A DNA stretch of 64,000 nt from Brevibacterium sanguinis (GTDB lineage: Bacteria; Actinomycetota; Actinomycetes; Actinomycetales; Brevibacteriaceae): positions 80,043 to 144,042 of the forward strand of contig NZ_QNSB01000009.1 of the NCBI RefSeq assembly GCF_003315415.1, read 5' to 3'. Every line of letters starts with the position of its first letter. The first letter of the stretch is position 1. The notes beneath the pieces were generated by a model. It searched no databases. It was not told the DNA's origin and worked only from the letters and a program-made list of their open reading frames with translations. Shown piece after piece: positions 55,694 through 64,000 of this stretch. The position numbers were made by a program, and so were the translations under genes.

Positions 55694-56412
55694 CGGGACA
55701 GGACCTCGGCCTGGATCCGGGTGAGGTCGGCGCAGCCCTTGGTCGCGAGGTCGAGGAGGACGTCGAGCTCGTCCCGGTCGAAGGGCGCACCCTCGGCGGT
55801 GCCCTGCACCTCGACGAACTTCCCGCTGCCGGTCATGACGACGTTCATGTCCGTCTCGGCCGTCGAGTCCTCGACGTAGGGCAGGTCGAGGACGGGCACT
55901 CCGTCGACGATGCCGACGCTGACGGCGGCCAGGGAGTCGAGGATCGGGTTGTGCGCGGCGGGGATGAGGCCGGTCGACCGGCCCTTGTCGATCGCGTCGA
56001 CGAGGGCGACGTAGGCGCCGGTGATCGCCGCGGTGCGGGTGCCGCCGTCGGCCTGGAGGACATCGCAGTCGAGCACGAGCGTGTTCTCGCCGAGCTTCTC
56101 GAGGTCGATGACCGCGCGCAGGCTGCGTCCGATGAGGCGGGAGATCTCATGGGTCCGACCGCCGATCCTGCCCTTGACCGACTCTCGGGTGCTGCGGGTG
56201 TCGGTGGCCCGCGGCAGCATCGCGTACTCGGCCGTCACCCAGCCGCGTCCCTGGCCCTTGAGCCACCGGGGCACGCCCTCGGTCAGTGAGGCGGCGCAGA
56301 GCACGCGGGTGTCGCCGAACTCGATGAGCGCCGAGCCCTCGGCGGTGGTCAGCCAGTTGCGGGTGATCGTGACGGGGCGGAGCTGGTCCGCGGCTCGGGA
56401 GTCTGCACGCAC
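55690..56412 (-). CDS. rph: Ribonuclease PH
   Basis: A 240-residue phosphorolytic exoribonuclease that trims tRNA 3' ends. Hallmarks: [77 protein letters not shown] and GTAEGAPF. Length is normal. The GTG at 56412 is chosen because AGAGG lies 6 nt upstream. It overlaps rdgB by four bases and follows the MBL gene closely. Confidence 0.95.
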   Translation of the reverse strand: MRADSRAADQLRPVTITRNWLTTAEGSALIEFGDTRVLCAASLTEGVPRWLKGQGRGWVTAEYAMLPRATDTRSTRESVKGRIGGRTHEISRLIGRSLRAVIDLEKLGENTLVLDCDVLQADGGTRTAAITGAYVALVDAIDKGRSTGLIPAAHNPILDSLAAVSVGIVDGVPVLDLPYVEDSTAETDMNVVMTGSGKFVEVQGTAEGAPFDRDELDVLLDLATKGCADLTRIQAEVLSR

Positions 56413-56444
56413 GGTGTGCCTCTTTCGGTTCTCGATGGTCGGGC

Positions 56445-57266
56445 TCACACGGCCCAGCTGGATTCGGGTCTGGCCAGTTCGATCGGTCCGCGGAACTCGC
56501 CGGCCGCCTCCCCGCGGACGATGCAGCAGTCGGTCCAGGACGGGATGTGGGTGAGCACGAGGGACCCGACATCGGCGTTCGCGGCGACTCGGCCTGCGCG
56601 CTTCCCGGTCAGGTGGATTCCTCGGGAGGTGTCCCTGTCCTCCTGGAAGGCGGCCTCGCAGAGGAAGATGTCGGCTCCGCGAGCCGCCTCGACGAGGTTG
56701 TCGCACTCGTCGCTGTCCCCGGAGTAGGTGATGACCTTGCCCCTGGAGTCGGTGATCCGCAGCGCGTAGGCCTCGACCGGATGGTCGACGAGGAAGCTCT
56801 CGACGGTCAGGGAGCCGATCTGCCAGCTCGAGCGGTGGTTGAGGTCGAAGAACTCGAACGCGTGGGTGAGGTCGCTCGGTTCGCTGCTGCCGGCGACCGG
56901 CGACTTGCCGGGGTCGGTGTGATAGGCCCGGGTCAGCCTCTCCTCGGCACCGGCCGGGGCGAAGACCGGGGTGCGGGTGCGGATGGAGCCGGTGTCGGAG
57001 ACGTTGCCGTTGAAGAACCTGGGGTCGTAGCAGTGGCGGACGTAGAGCCCGGTCATGTCCATGCAGTGGTCGGGGTGGAGGTGGCTGAGGACGACGGCGG
57101 TCAGGGCATCGGGGTCGACGACCCGCTGGAGAGGGCTCAGCGCCCCCGAGCCGAGGTCGAGGACGATCCGCGTCGGCTTCTCCTCGTCGGTCTCGATGAG
57201 GTAGCAGCTGGCCGCGGAGTCGGGCCCGGGATAGGAGCCGGCGGTGCCGATGGCGGTGAGCTTCAT
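56445..57266 (-). CDS. MBL-fold metallohydrolase (Rv1339-like)
   Basis: A 273-residue metallo-beta-lactamase-fold protein with the metal motif HLHPDH (His62, His64, Asp66, His67), GDSDECDNL and the C-terminal VLTHIPSW. Its place just upstream of rph is that of M. tuberculosis Rv1339, reported as an atypical cAMP phosphodiesterase; equivalence here is inference. It overlaps the DUF2017 gene by four bases. Confidence 0.88.
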   Translation of the reverse strand: MKLTAIGTAGSYPGPDSAASCYLIETDEEKPTRIVLDLGSGALSPLQRVVDPDALTAVVLSHLHPDHCMDMTGLYVRHCYDPRFFNGNVSDTGSIRTRTPVFAPAGAEERLTRAYHTDPGKSPVAGSSEPSDLTHAFEFFDLNHRSSWQIGSLTVESFLVDHPVEAYALRITDSRGKVITYSGDSDECDNLVEAARGADIFLCEAAFQEDRDTSRGIHLTGKRAGRVAANADVGSLVLTHIPSWTDCCIVRGEAAGEFRGPIELARPESSWAV

Positions 57267-57835
57267 TCCTCGTCATCCCCCTGCAGGCCCTCGAGCAGGG
57301 ACATCGTCAGTCGATCCTGGATCCAGGTGAGGAAGTCGTAGAGGGTGAGGGTGAGGTCCTCGGACTCGTCGAGCTCGTCGCGCCGGGCGTATTTCTCCTC
57401 CTGCGTCTCCTCGGTGTCGATGCCCAGCCGCACGGCGAGCACGAGGCGCAGGTCGTTGAGGCCCTTGGTCCAGGCGAGGACCTCCTCCTCGCCGAGGCTG
57501 ATCCGCGCACCCTGGGCCAGTCCGTTGAGCACGATCCGCACATTGTGCGCCTTGGCCTGCTGGAGATCGAATTCGGTCAGGCGCCGGAACTCCTGGGAGC
57601 GCTTGTCGTCGAGCGGGTCGACGTCCGGGAACAGTCGCAGCAGCGCCGGGTCCTCGGGCCGCGGGCGCTCGACGAGTCCGAGGCGGGCCTCCCAGTTCTC
57701 CGAGGCGGGGCGAGCGTCGTCATCCGACTCCCCGAGGAGGGCCGCCAGGTCGGAGAACACCGTGAGCATGAGGGATCGTTCGTTGTCCTCGAGCTGGAGG
57801 ACGACGTCGTCCCCGCGAGAGTCGATGGCCGCCAT
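57263..57835 (-). CDS. DUF2017 protein
   Basis: A 190-residue acidic, mainly helical protein of the DUF2017 family, which follows clpS in many actinobacteria. Typical segments: [47 protein letters not shown] and [26 protein letters not shown]. Function unknown; its constant place beside clpS suggests a link to Clp proteolysis. It starts just three bases after the clpS stop codon. Confidence 0.9.
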   Translation of the reverse strand: MAAIDSRGDDVVLQLEDNERSLMLTVFSDLAALLGESDDDARPASENWEARLGLVERPRPEDPALLRLFPDVDPLDDKRSQEFRRLTEFDLQQAKAHNVRIVLNGLAQGARISLGEEEVLAWTKGLNDLRLVLAVRLGIDTEETQEEKYARRDELDESEDLTLTLYDFLTWIQDRLTMSLLEGLQGDDEE

Positions 57836-57838
57836 GGC

Positions 57839-58144
57839 TCAGTCGGATCCCGTCATCGGCTGGCAGGCGGCCCAGAGGCCGAATTCGTGCATGGCTTGAG
57901 TGTCCCTTTCCATGGCCTCGCGTGAACCCGTGGCGACGACGGAGCGTCCGTTCTCGTGGACCTCGAGCATCAGCTTGTGGGCCTTCTCGGCGGAGTATCC
58001 GAAGTAGCTCTGGAACACGTAGCTGACGTAGCTCATGAGGTTGACCGGGTCGTTGAACACGACGGTCTTCCACGGTCGGGCCAGATCCTCGGCAGGTCGT
58101 TGCGCGACCTCCGGTTCCAGGACTGGTGTCGTTGGGTTGCTCAC
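57839..58144 (-). CDS. clpS: ATP-dependent Clp protease adaptor ClpS
   Basis: A 101-residue adaptor that brings N-degron substrates to ClpC/ClpA. WKTVVFNDPVNLMSYVSYVF and HKLMLEVHENGRSVVATGSREAME hold the N-end-rule pocket (Asn-Asp-Pro...Met, His). GTG at 58144 was chosen because the N-terminal extension begins there and TATGGT (58151-58156, minus strand) lies 6 nt upstream, suggesting a leaderless mRNA. It is divergent from pncB across 52 bp. Confidence 0.94.
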   Translation of the reverse strand: MSNPTTPVLEPEVAQRPAEDLARPWKTVVFNDPVNLMSYVSYVFQSYFGYSAEKAHKLMLEVHENGRSVVATGSREAMERDTQAMHEFGLWAACQPMTGSD

Positions 58145-58183
58145 GTTTCCACCATACGGCAGAACGGTGAGGCTGTCGTGAAC

Positions 58184-58189
58184 TAAGAT
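58184..58189 (+). promoter_or_regulatory. -10 box of leaderless pncB
   Basis: TAAGAT lies exactly 7 nt upstream of the pncB ATG at 58197, placing the transcription start at the start codon. No ribosome-binding sequence is present. The divergent clpS box (TATGGT, 58151-58156) lies 27 bp to the left. Confidence 0.65.
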
Positions 58190-58196
58190 CGCGCCT

Positions 58197-59516
58197 ATGA
58201 GTGATCTCACACGCACCGGTTCGACTGCGTTCTTCACGGACCAGTACGAGTTGACGATGGTGCAGGCGGCGCTGGAATCCGGGGCCGCGCACCGCAGGAG
58301 CCTGTTCGAGGTGTTCGGGCGCAGACTGCCTCCGGGACGCCGGTACGGGGTCGTCGCCGGGACCGGTCGGATCCTCGAGATGCTCCGGGACTTCCGCTTC
58401 GACGACGCTCAGCTGTCCTTCCTCAGCCGTGAGGGGATCGTCGACTCCGCGACGATCGACTGGCTCGCCGACTACCGCTTCACCGGGACCATCCGCGGCT
58501 ATGCCGAGGGCGAGATCTACTTCCCCGGCTCCCCCCTTCTCACGATCGAGGCGACCTTCGCCGAGGGCGTCATCCTCGAGACCCTCACCCTCTCGGCGAT
58601 GAACTACGACTGTGCCGTCGCCTCGGCGGCCTCCCGGATGGCCCAGGCCGCCGGGGACCGGCCGTGCGCGGAGATGGGCAGCAGGCGGACCAACGAGCGG
58701 GCGGCCGTCGCCGCGGCCCGTGCCGCCGTCATCGGCGGGTTCTCCTCGACCTCGAACCTCGCGGCGGGCCTGAGCTACGGGCTGCCGACGATCGGCACCT
58801 CCGCGCATTCGTTCACCCTCCTCCACGACTCCGAGCGTGAGGCCTTCGCCGCGCAGCTGCGCTCGCTCGGGACGGACACGACCCTCCTGCTCGACACCTA
58901 TGACGTCGAGCAGGCGCTGGCCACGGCCATCGACCTCGCCGGCGGCTCGCTCGGCGGAGTCAGGATCGACTCGGGCGACCTCGTCGAGCAGGCCAGCGAG
59001 GTCCGGGCCGGCCTCGACCGCCTCGGCGCGCACGACACGAAGATCACGGTCACGAGCGACCTCGACGAGTACGCGATCGCGGCTCTCGCGGCCTCCCCCG
59101 TCGACGGCTACGGCGTCGGCACCCGGGTCGTCACCGGTTCGGGCGCTCCGGCGGCGGGACTCGTGTACAAGCTCGTCGCCCGCGCCGACGAGTCGGGCAC
59201 GTGGACCTCGGTCGCGAAATCCTCCCAGGGCAAGCCCTCGCGCGGGGGCCACAAGTCGGCGATGCGCCTCGTCGACGGGGCGATCGCGGTCGAGGAGGCC
59301 GTCGGCGTCCCGCGGCTTCCCAGCGACGTCGGCGACGGCCGTCCGCTGACCGTCGACCTCGTCGTCGACGGTGAGATCGACGAGTCCTTCACCGGGGCGG
59401 CCGGCGTGAAGAGGGCCTGCGCCCGGCACGACGAGTCCCTGGCCGAGCTGCCGCGCTCGGCGCGCCGGCTCCAGGACGGGGAGCCGGCGATCCCCACGGT
59501 CTTCTACACCGACTGA
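58197..59516 (+). CDS. pncB: Nicotinate phosphoribosyltransferase
   Basis: A 439-residue NAD-salvage enzyme that forms nicotinate mononucleotide from nicotinate and PRPP. Visible: FTDQYELTMVQAAL near the N-terminus, MGSRRTNERAA, GTSAHSFTLLH with the catalytic His, GVRIDSGDL and GYGVGTRVVTG (phosphate-binding). Length is normal. It converges with the helicase gene across a 36-bp gap. The PRPP comes from prs in this window. Confidence 0.94.
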   Translation: MSDLTRTGSTAFFTDQYELTMVQAALESGAAHRRSLFEVFGRRLPPGRRYGVVAGTGRILEMLRDFRFDDAQLSFLSREGIVDSATIDWLADYRFTGTIRGYAEGEIYFPGSPLLTIEATFAEGVILETLTLSAMNYDCAVASAASRMAQAAGDRPCAEMGSRRTNERAAVAAARAAVIGGFSSTSNLAAGLSYGLPTIGTSAHSFTLLHDSEREAFAAQLRSLGTDTTLLLDTYDVEQALATAIDLAGGSLGGVRIDSGDLVEQASEVRAGLDRLGAHDTKITVTSDLDEYAIAALAASPVDGYGVGTRVVTGSGAPAAGLVYKLVARADESGTWTSVAKSSQGKPSRGGHKSAMRLVDGAIAVEEAVGVPRLPSDVGDGRPLTVDLVVDGEIDESFTGAAGVKRACARHDESLAELPRSARRLQDGEPAIPTVFYTD

Positions 59517-59552
59517 GGCGGTCTCCTGCATCGGCTGGGGATCGCGGCGGCC

Positions 59553-61331
59553 TCAGCTCTGGCCGACGAACCAACCCTGGAGCTTCTTGATCCGCGCCTG
59601 GATCTGCTGGCGCGTCGCCTGGGCCACAGCCGGACCCCCGCACGCCTTGCGCAGCTGGACATGGATGGTCTTGTGCGGCAGCCCGGTCCGCCGTGACCAC
59701 GCGCCGACGAGGCTCTGGAGCTGGTTGCGCTCCTCCTTCATCGCCCTGTGCTCGAGCTCGCCGTGCTCGACTTCGGGAGCCGGGGCGGCCGAGGTCTTCC
59801 GCTTCGCCTGCTTCGCCTGCTGGGTCCGCAGGAGCTCGTGGACCTGGTCGGGTTCGAGCAGGCCGGGGATCCCGATGAAGTCGAGCTCGTCCTCGGATCC
59901 GATCGCTCCCCCGGTGCCGAACTCGCCGCCGTCGAAGAGCACCCTGTCGAAGAGCGCCTCGGCGCCGAGCGCCTCGAACGATCCGAGCTGGTCGGAGGCT
60001 CCCTCGTTCCGATTCGCCTGCTCGAGCGCCTGATCGTCGAAGACGACGACATCGTTCTCGTCGGCGTCCTTGGGCCGGTCGAGGGCGTGGTCGCGTTCGA
60101 CCTCCATCGAGTTCGCCAGCGCCAGCAGCACCGGGACCGAGGGCAGGAACACCGAGGCGGTCTCCCCGCGCTTGCGGGCGCGGACGAATCGGCCGATCGC
60201 CTGGGCGAAGAACAGCGGAGTCGACGAGGAGGTGGCATAGACCCCGACGCACAGACGCGGGACGTCGACGCCCTCGGACACCATCCGCACCGCGACCATC
60301 CACCGGTCGGTCGAGTTCTGGAACTCCTCGATGCGCGCCGAGGCGCCCGCTTCGTCGGAGAGCACCACCGTGGGCTTCTCCCCGGTGATCTCCCTCAGCT
60401 GCTTGGCATACGCGCGGGCGGTGGTCTGATCGGTGGCGATGACGAGTCCCCCGGCATCGGGGACGGTGCGCCGGACCTCGGTCAGGCGCATGTCCGCGGC
60501 CTTGAGCACGGCGGGGATCCAATCGCCCTTCGGGTCGAGCGCGGTGCGCCAGGCCTGAGCGTAGATGTCCTTCGTCGTCTCCTCGCCGAGGACGTGGGAC
60601 ATCTCCTCCCCCGCCTTGGTCCGCCAGGACATGGCGCCGGCGTAGGCGAGGAACAGGACGGGACGGACGACTGAGTCCTTGAGGGCCCGCCCGTAGCCGT
60701 ACGAGTAGTCGGCCACCGAGGTGCGGATGCCGTTCTCGTCGGGGGCGTATGTGACGAACGGGATCGGCGAGGTGTCGGAGCGGAACGGCGTACCGGTCAG
60801 CGAGAGTCGGCGCACGGCCGGGCTGAACGCCTCGCGCACCGCGTCGCCCCAGGACAGGGCGTCGCCGGCATGGTGGACCTCGTCGAGGATGACGAGGGTG
60901 CGACCGGCGGCGGTGCGATTGTGGTGGAGGACCGGCTTCGCCGCGACCTGCGCGTAGGTCAGTGCCACCCCGTGGAAGCCGGGGGCGTGCTTGCCCTGGG
61001 CGTTCTTGAAGTGGGGGTCGAGCTTGATGCCGACGCGGGCAGCGGAATCGGCCCACTGCACCTTGAGATGCTCGGTGGGCGCGACGACCGTGACGCGGTT
61101 GACGACGCGCTGGGCGAGCAGCTCAGCGGCCAGGCGCAGCGCGAAGGTCGTCTTGCCGGCCCCGGGGGTGGCGACTGCGAGGAAGTCCTTGGGCTGATCC
61201 CGAAAGTACTGTTCCAGGGCTTCGGCCTGCCACGCACGCAGCTTTCCGGCCGTTCCCCAAGCCGCACGCTCGGGAAACGCCGGGGGGAGCTGTTCGGCGG
61301 CGGAAGTCCCGGGGAGACGTTCCGCGGCCAT
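59553..61331 (-). CDS. DEAD/DEAH-box helicase
   Basis: A 592-residue SF2 helicase of the actinobacterial type that pairs with DUF3039. RAWQAEALEQYF with ATPGAGKTTFAL (motif I), VVAPTEHLKVQW (Ia), LDEVHHAGD (II, DEVH), LTGTPFRSD (III) and the C-terminal VSEGVDVP...QAIGRFVRAR (V-VI) are present. A C-terminal extension ends in a helical KKLQGWF segment. AAGGAG overlaps the DUF3039 stop just before its ATG, so the two are an operon. Target nucleic acid unknown. Confidence 0.9.
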   Translation of the reverse strand: MAAERLPGTSAAEQLPPAFPERAAWGTAGKLRAWQAEALEQYFRDQPKDFLAVATPGAGKTTFALRLAAELLAQRVVNRVTVVAPTEHLKVQWADSAARVGIKLDPHFKNAQGKHAPGFHGVALTYAQVAAKPVLHHNRTAAGRTLVILDEVHHAGDALSWGDAVREAFSPAVRRLSLTGTPFRSDTSPIPFVTYAPDENGIRTSVADYSYGYGRALKDSVVRPVLFLAYAGAMSWRTKAGEEMSHVLGEETTKDIYAQAWRTALDPKGDWIPAVLKAADMRLTEVRRTVPDAGGLVIATDQTTARAYAKQLREITGEKPTVVLSDEAGASARIEEFQNSTDRWMVAVRMVSEGVDVPRLCVGVYATSSSTPLFFAQAIGRFVRARKRGETASVFLPSVPVLLALANSMEVERDHALDRPKDADENDVVVFDDQALEQANRNEGASDQLGSFEALGAEALFDRVLFDGGEFGTGGAIGSEDELDFIGIPGLLEPDQVHELLRTQQAKQAKRKTSAAPAPEVEHGELEHRAMKEERNQLQSLVGAWSRRTGLPHKTIHVQLRKACGGPAVAQATRQQIQARIKKLQGWFVGQS

Positions 61332-61586
61332 CTACTCCTTGGGTCCTTCAGGCATCGTGTCGTAGATCTCTTTGCACTTCGGGCAGATGGGGAACTTCTC
61401 CGGGTCCCGGCTCGGGATCCACACCTTCCCGCACAGGGCGATCACCGGAGTGCCGGTGACCATCGCCTCCATGATCTTGTCCTTGGGCGCGTAGTGGCTG
61501 TACCGCTCGTGGTCGCCGGGTTCGACGAGCTGCTCGGTCCGCTCGCGCTCGATTGTGGATGAACCACCTGAAGCTGGCAAAGTCAT
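61332..61586 (-). CDS. DUF3039 zinc-ribbon-like protein
   Basis: An 84-residue DUF3039 protein. The conserved HYAPKDKIMEAMVTGTPVIALCGKVWIPSRD, followed by CPKCKEIYD, gives cysteines CGK...CPxC that may bind zinc. It is regularly next to the helicase gene. ATG at 61586 is chosen: TACAAT (61594-61599, minus strand) is 7 nt upstream; an ATG three codons earlier (61595) would overlap that box. Confidence 0.88.
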   Translation of the reverse strand: MTLPASGGSSTIERERTEQLVEPGDHERYSHYAPKDKIMEAMVTGTPVIALCGKVWIPSRDPEKFPICPKCKEIYDTMPEGPKE

Positions 61587-61593
61587 GCTGTTC

Positions 61594-61611
61594 ATTGTAG
61601 TTCCCTAGAAT
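61594..61611. promoter_or_regulatory. Back-to-back -10 boxes, DUF3039 and flavin reductase
   Basis: TACAAT on the minus strand (61594-61599) and TAGAAT on the plus strand (61606-61611) are separated by only 6 bp. Each lies 7 nt from a start codon (61586 and 61619), so both transcripts are likely leaderless and the two promoters overlap. Confidence 0.7.
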
Positions 61612-61618
61612 GAGTGCC

Positions 61619-62137
61619 ATGGACCCCAGTCACGACGATTCCCTCACAGAGCGCTATCGCGAGCTCAGTGACGACATCGCCGCGGCCGTGGCCGTGGTCG
61701 CCGCGAACCGCGGCAGGTCACCGCACGCGATCACGGTCGATTCGTTCCTCGACGTCTCCTACGACCCGCCGACGATGGCGGTGAGCATCTACTCGGGTTC
61801 CCGGATGATGGAGACCCTCGAGGACAGCGAGCACTTCGCGATCTCCGTGCTCGCCTCGTCCCAGCGGGACGTCTCCGAGCGCCTCGGCGAGCCCGGCCAA
61901 CCGCTCTACGGCGCGCTGAGCGGGATCGAGACGTTCCCGTCTCCCCACTCGGGGCAGCCGGTCCTCGCCGAGGCGATCGCCTGGTTCGAGCTGCGGAGGA
62001 CCGAGATCCTCGAGGTCGCCACCCACAGCCTCGTCGTCGGCGAAGTCGTCGCCCTCGGCACCGGCCTGGCGTCCGCCCGGACGCAGAGGCCCCTGCTGCG
62101 CTGGCGCAAGGCGTACGGGACGGTCGGTCCCCGCTGA
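61619..62137 (+). CDS. Flavin reductase family protein
   Basis: A 172-residue flavin reductase-like (split barrel FMN-binding) protein. It shows AVVAANRGRSPHAITVDSFLDVSYDPPTMAVSIYSGS and HFAISVLASSQRDVSERLG, then SLVVGEVVALG, typical of the FMN-binding domain of NAD(P)H:flavin oxidoreductases. Partner monooxygenase is not present nearby. The ATG at 61619 follows TAGAAT at 7 nt. A hairpin overlaps its stop codon. Confidence 0.88.
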   Translation: MDPSHDDSLTERYRELSDDIAAAVAVVAANRGRSPHAITVDSFLDVSYDPPTMAVSIYSGSRMMETLEDSEHFAISVLASSQRDVSERLGEPGQPLYGALSGIETFPSPHSGQPVLAEAIAWFELRRTEILEVATHSLVVGEVVALGTGLASARTQRPLLRWRKAYGTVGPR

Positions 62138-62150
62138 GGGACCGACCGTC
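62119..62150 (+). terminator. Hairpin overlapping the flavin reductase stop
   Basis: GACGGTCGGTCCC (62119-62131) pairs perfectly with GGGACCGACCGTC (62138-62150); the stop codon TGA is in the 6-nt loop. Confidence 0.75.
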
Positions 62151-62182
62151 TTCGAAGTCGCACGCCGTTCGGCAGCCGGATC

Positions 62183-62223
62183 AGGCCTCACCGCGCCGAA
62201 TGCCGGGCGCGGCCTTGAGGCCT
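62183..62223 (-). terminator. Nested hairpin after gdhA
   Basis: AGGCCTCA (62183-62190) pairs with TGAGGCCT (62216-62223), enclosing a second stem CCGCGCC (62191-62197) with GGCGCGG (62206-62212). It lies 18 bases beyond the gdhA stop codon. Confidence 0.6.
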
Positions 62224-62240
62224 CACGTCTTTCGGAGGGA

Positions 62241-63645
<1,405 letters not shown>

Positions 63646-63741
63646 CAAACAAATGAATCAGCAGGGACGCATGGCCTCTCGAGCGGACAGCCTTGGGCAG
63701 CCGGCGGGCGACAGCAGCGAGAAGGACGCCCGAATGCAGAA

Positions 63742-63770
63742 GTGCCCTCCAGCCGATGGCTGAAGGGCAC
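63742..63770 (-). terminator. Hairpin between 5S terminator and gdhA
   Basis: GTGCCCTCCAGCC (63742-63754) pairs with GGCTGAAGGGCAC (63758-63770) with one wobble position and a 3-nt loop. It could be a second terminator for the rRNA operon. The 323-bp gap 63588-63910 contains this hairpin, the 5S terminator, a repeat array and the gdhA promoter; no gene is seen. Confidence 0.5.
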
Positions 63771-63807
63771 ACCCCACCCGGGACACGCGAAACACGCCCG
63801 CACAGAC

Positions 63808-63860
63808 GGGCACACACAACACGGGTGGGCACACAACACGGGTGGGCACACAAAAAGGGT
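63808..63860. repeat. Three 17-19-bp tandem repeats beyond the 5S gene
   Basis: GGGCACACACAACACGGGT (63808-63826), GGGCACACAACACGGGT (63827-63843) and GGGCACACAAAAAGGGT (63844-63860). The last copy provides the U-run side of the 5S terminator on the minus strand. Confidence 0.8.
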
Positions 63861-63894
63861 GTGGGGTGCAACCCGAACGGTCACACCCCACACC
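63852..63894 (-). terminator. Intrinsic terminator of the rRNA operon
   Basis: On the minus strand GGTGTGGGGTG (63894-63884) pairs perfectly with CACCCCACACC (63868-63858), 15-nt loop, followed by CTTTTTG (63857-63851). A textbook intrinsic terminator, unusual in this GC-rich window for having a real U-run. Confidence 0.9.
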
Positions 63895-63910
63895 AGAAAA
63901 GAATTTTTTG

Positions 63911-64000
63911 CGGCGGTCACTTACTCTCCCACAACCACCAAGTTGCAGTACCATCAGCGCGAATGGGCTTAGCTACCGGGATCGGAACGGTTAACCGGGC
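63911..64000 (-). rRNA. rrf: 5S rRNA, 3' part
   Basis: Minus-strand sequence contains the conserved 5S core GATCCCGGTAGCTAAGCCC, GATGGTACTGCA and GTGGGAGAGTAAGTGACCGC, which corresponds to about the last 90 nt of 5S rRNA. The 5' ~30 nt lie beyond the right edge. The 3' end near 63911 is estimated from the closing stem. It implies that 16S and 23S genes lie further right on the minus strand. Confidence 0.9.

Overview
The window is 64 kb of a very GC-rich chromosome with short intergenic gaps, frequent GTG starts, 4-base ATGA/GTGA gene overlaps and many apparently leaderless genes. Actinobacteria-restricted families (DUF501, DUF2017, DUF3017, DUF3039, DUF6350/PerM, TIGR01906) and gene orders shared with Mycobacterium tuberculosis (glmU-prs-rplY-pth-mfd-mazG-eno-ftsB-DUF501-ppx; rdgB-rph-MBL and DUF2017-clpS-pncB; perM-like-purN-purH) place it in the Actinomycetota. 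Overall style suggests a Micrococcales-type organism, perhaps Brevibacterium-like, but the genus is an inference.

Layout. 1-10 kb is mostly accessory: DUF202 membrane proteins, an AEC carrier, an SDR oxidoreductase, ChaB-like protein, polyphosphate kinase 2, an MFS transporter, a class I tRNA with an unusual UAA anticodon, and an HxlR regulator divergent from a NAD(P)H-binding oxidoreductase with a clear operator between them. 10-30 kb is the core block on the minus strand: NDH-2, S8 protease, Ppx, DUF501, FtsB, enolase, tyrosine phosphatase, MazG, Mfd, Pth, L25, alpha/beta hydrolase, Prs, GlmU and tRNA-Gln. This block is interrupted between ftsB and eno by an oppositely oriented AbiEi/DUF559-like gene lying between two arrays of ~40-bp imperfect repeats in inverted orientation. 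30-42 kb holds PcrA helicase, two GT9 glycosyltransferases, a three-part SDR fusion, and a tight redox cassette (zinc alcohol dehydrogenase, FAD-Rieske oxidoreductase, thiamine-diphosphate enzyme). 42-48 kb is purine synthesis (purN-purH) with membrane proteins. 48-55 kb is an amidase with a peptide-type ABC importer operon. 55-62 kb is a conserved RdgB/RNase PH/MBL/DUF2017/ClpS group divergent from pncB, then a helicase-DUF3039 pair divergent from a flavin reductase. The window ends with gdhA and, on the minus strand, the 3' part of a 5S rRNA with its terminator, so a ribosomal RNA operon lies just beyond the right edge.

How the genes work together: Prs, PurN, PurH and PncB supply and use PRPP for purines and NAD; MazG and RdgB clean nucleotide pools; PPK2 and Ppx act on polyphosphate; Mfd, PcrA and the DEAD/DEAH protein handle DNA and RNA; ClpS, the S8 protease and the rhomboid belong to protein turnover.

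Two patterns run through the whole window. (1) About fourteen genes have a TANNNT-like box 6-7 nt before the start codon, as expected for leaderless transcripts. (2) Short tandem repeats (14-40 bp units, 2-4 copies) sit repeatedly at gene ends and in unconstrained linkers. No CRISPR array, prophage or intact insertion sequence was seen.
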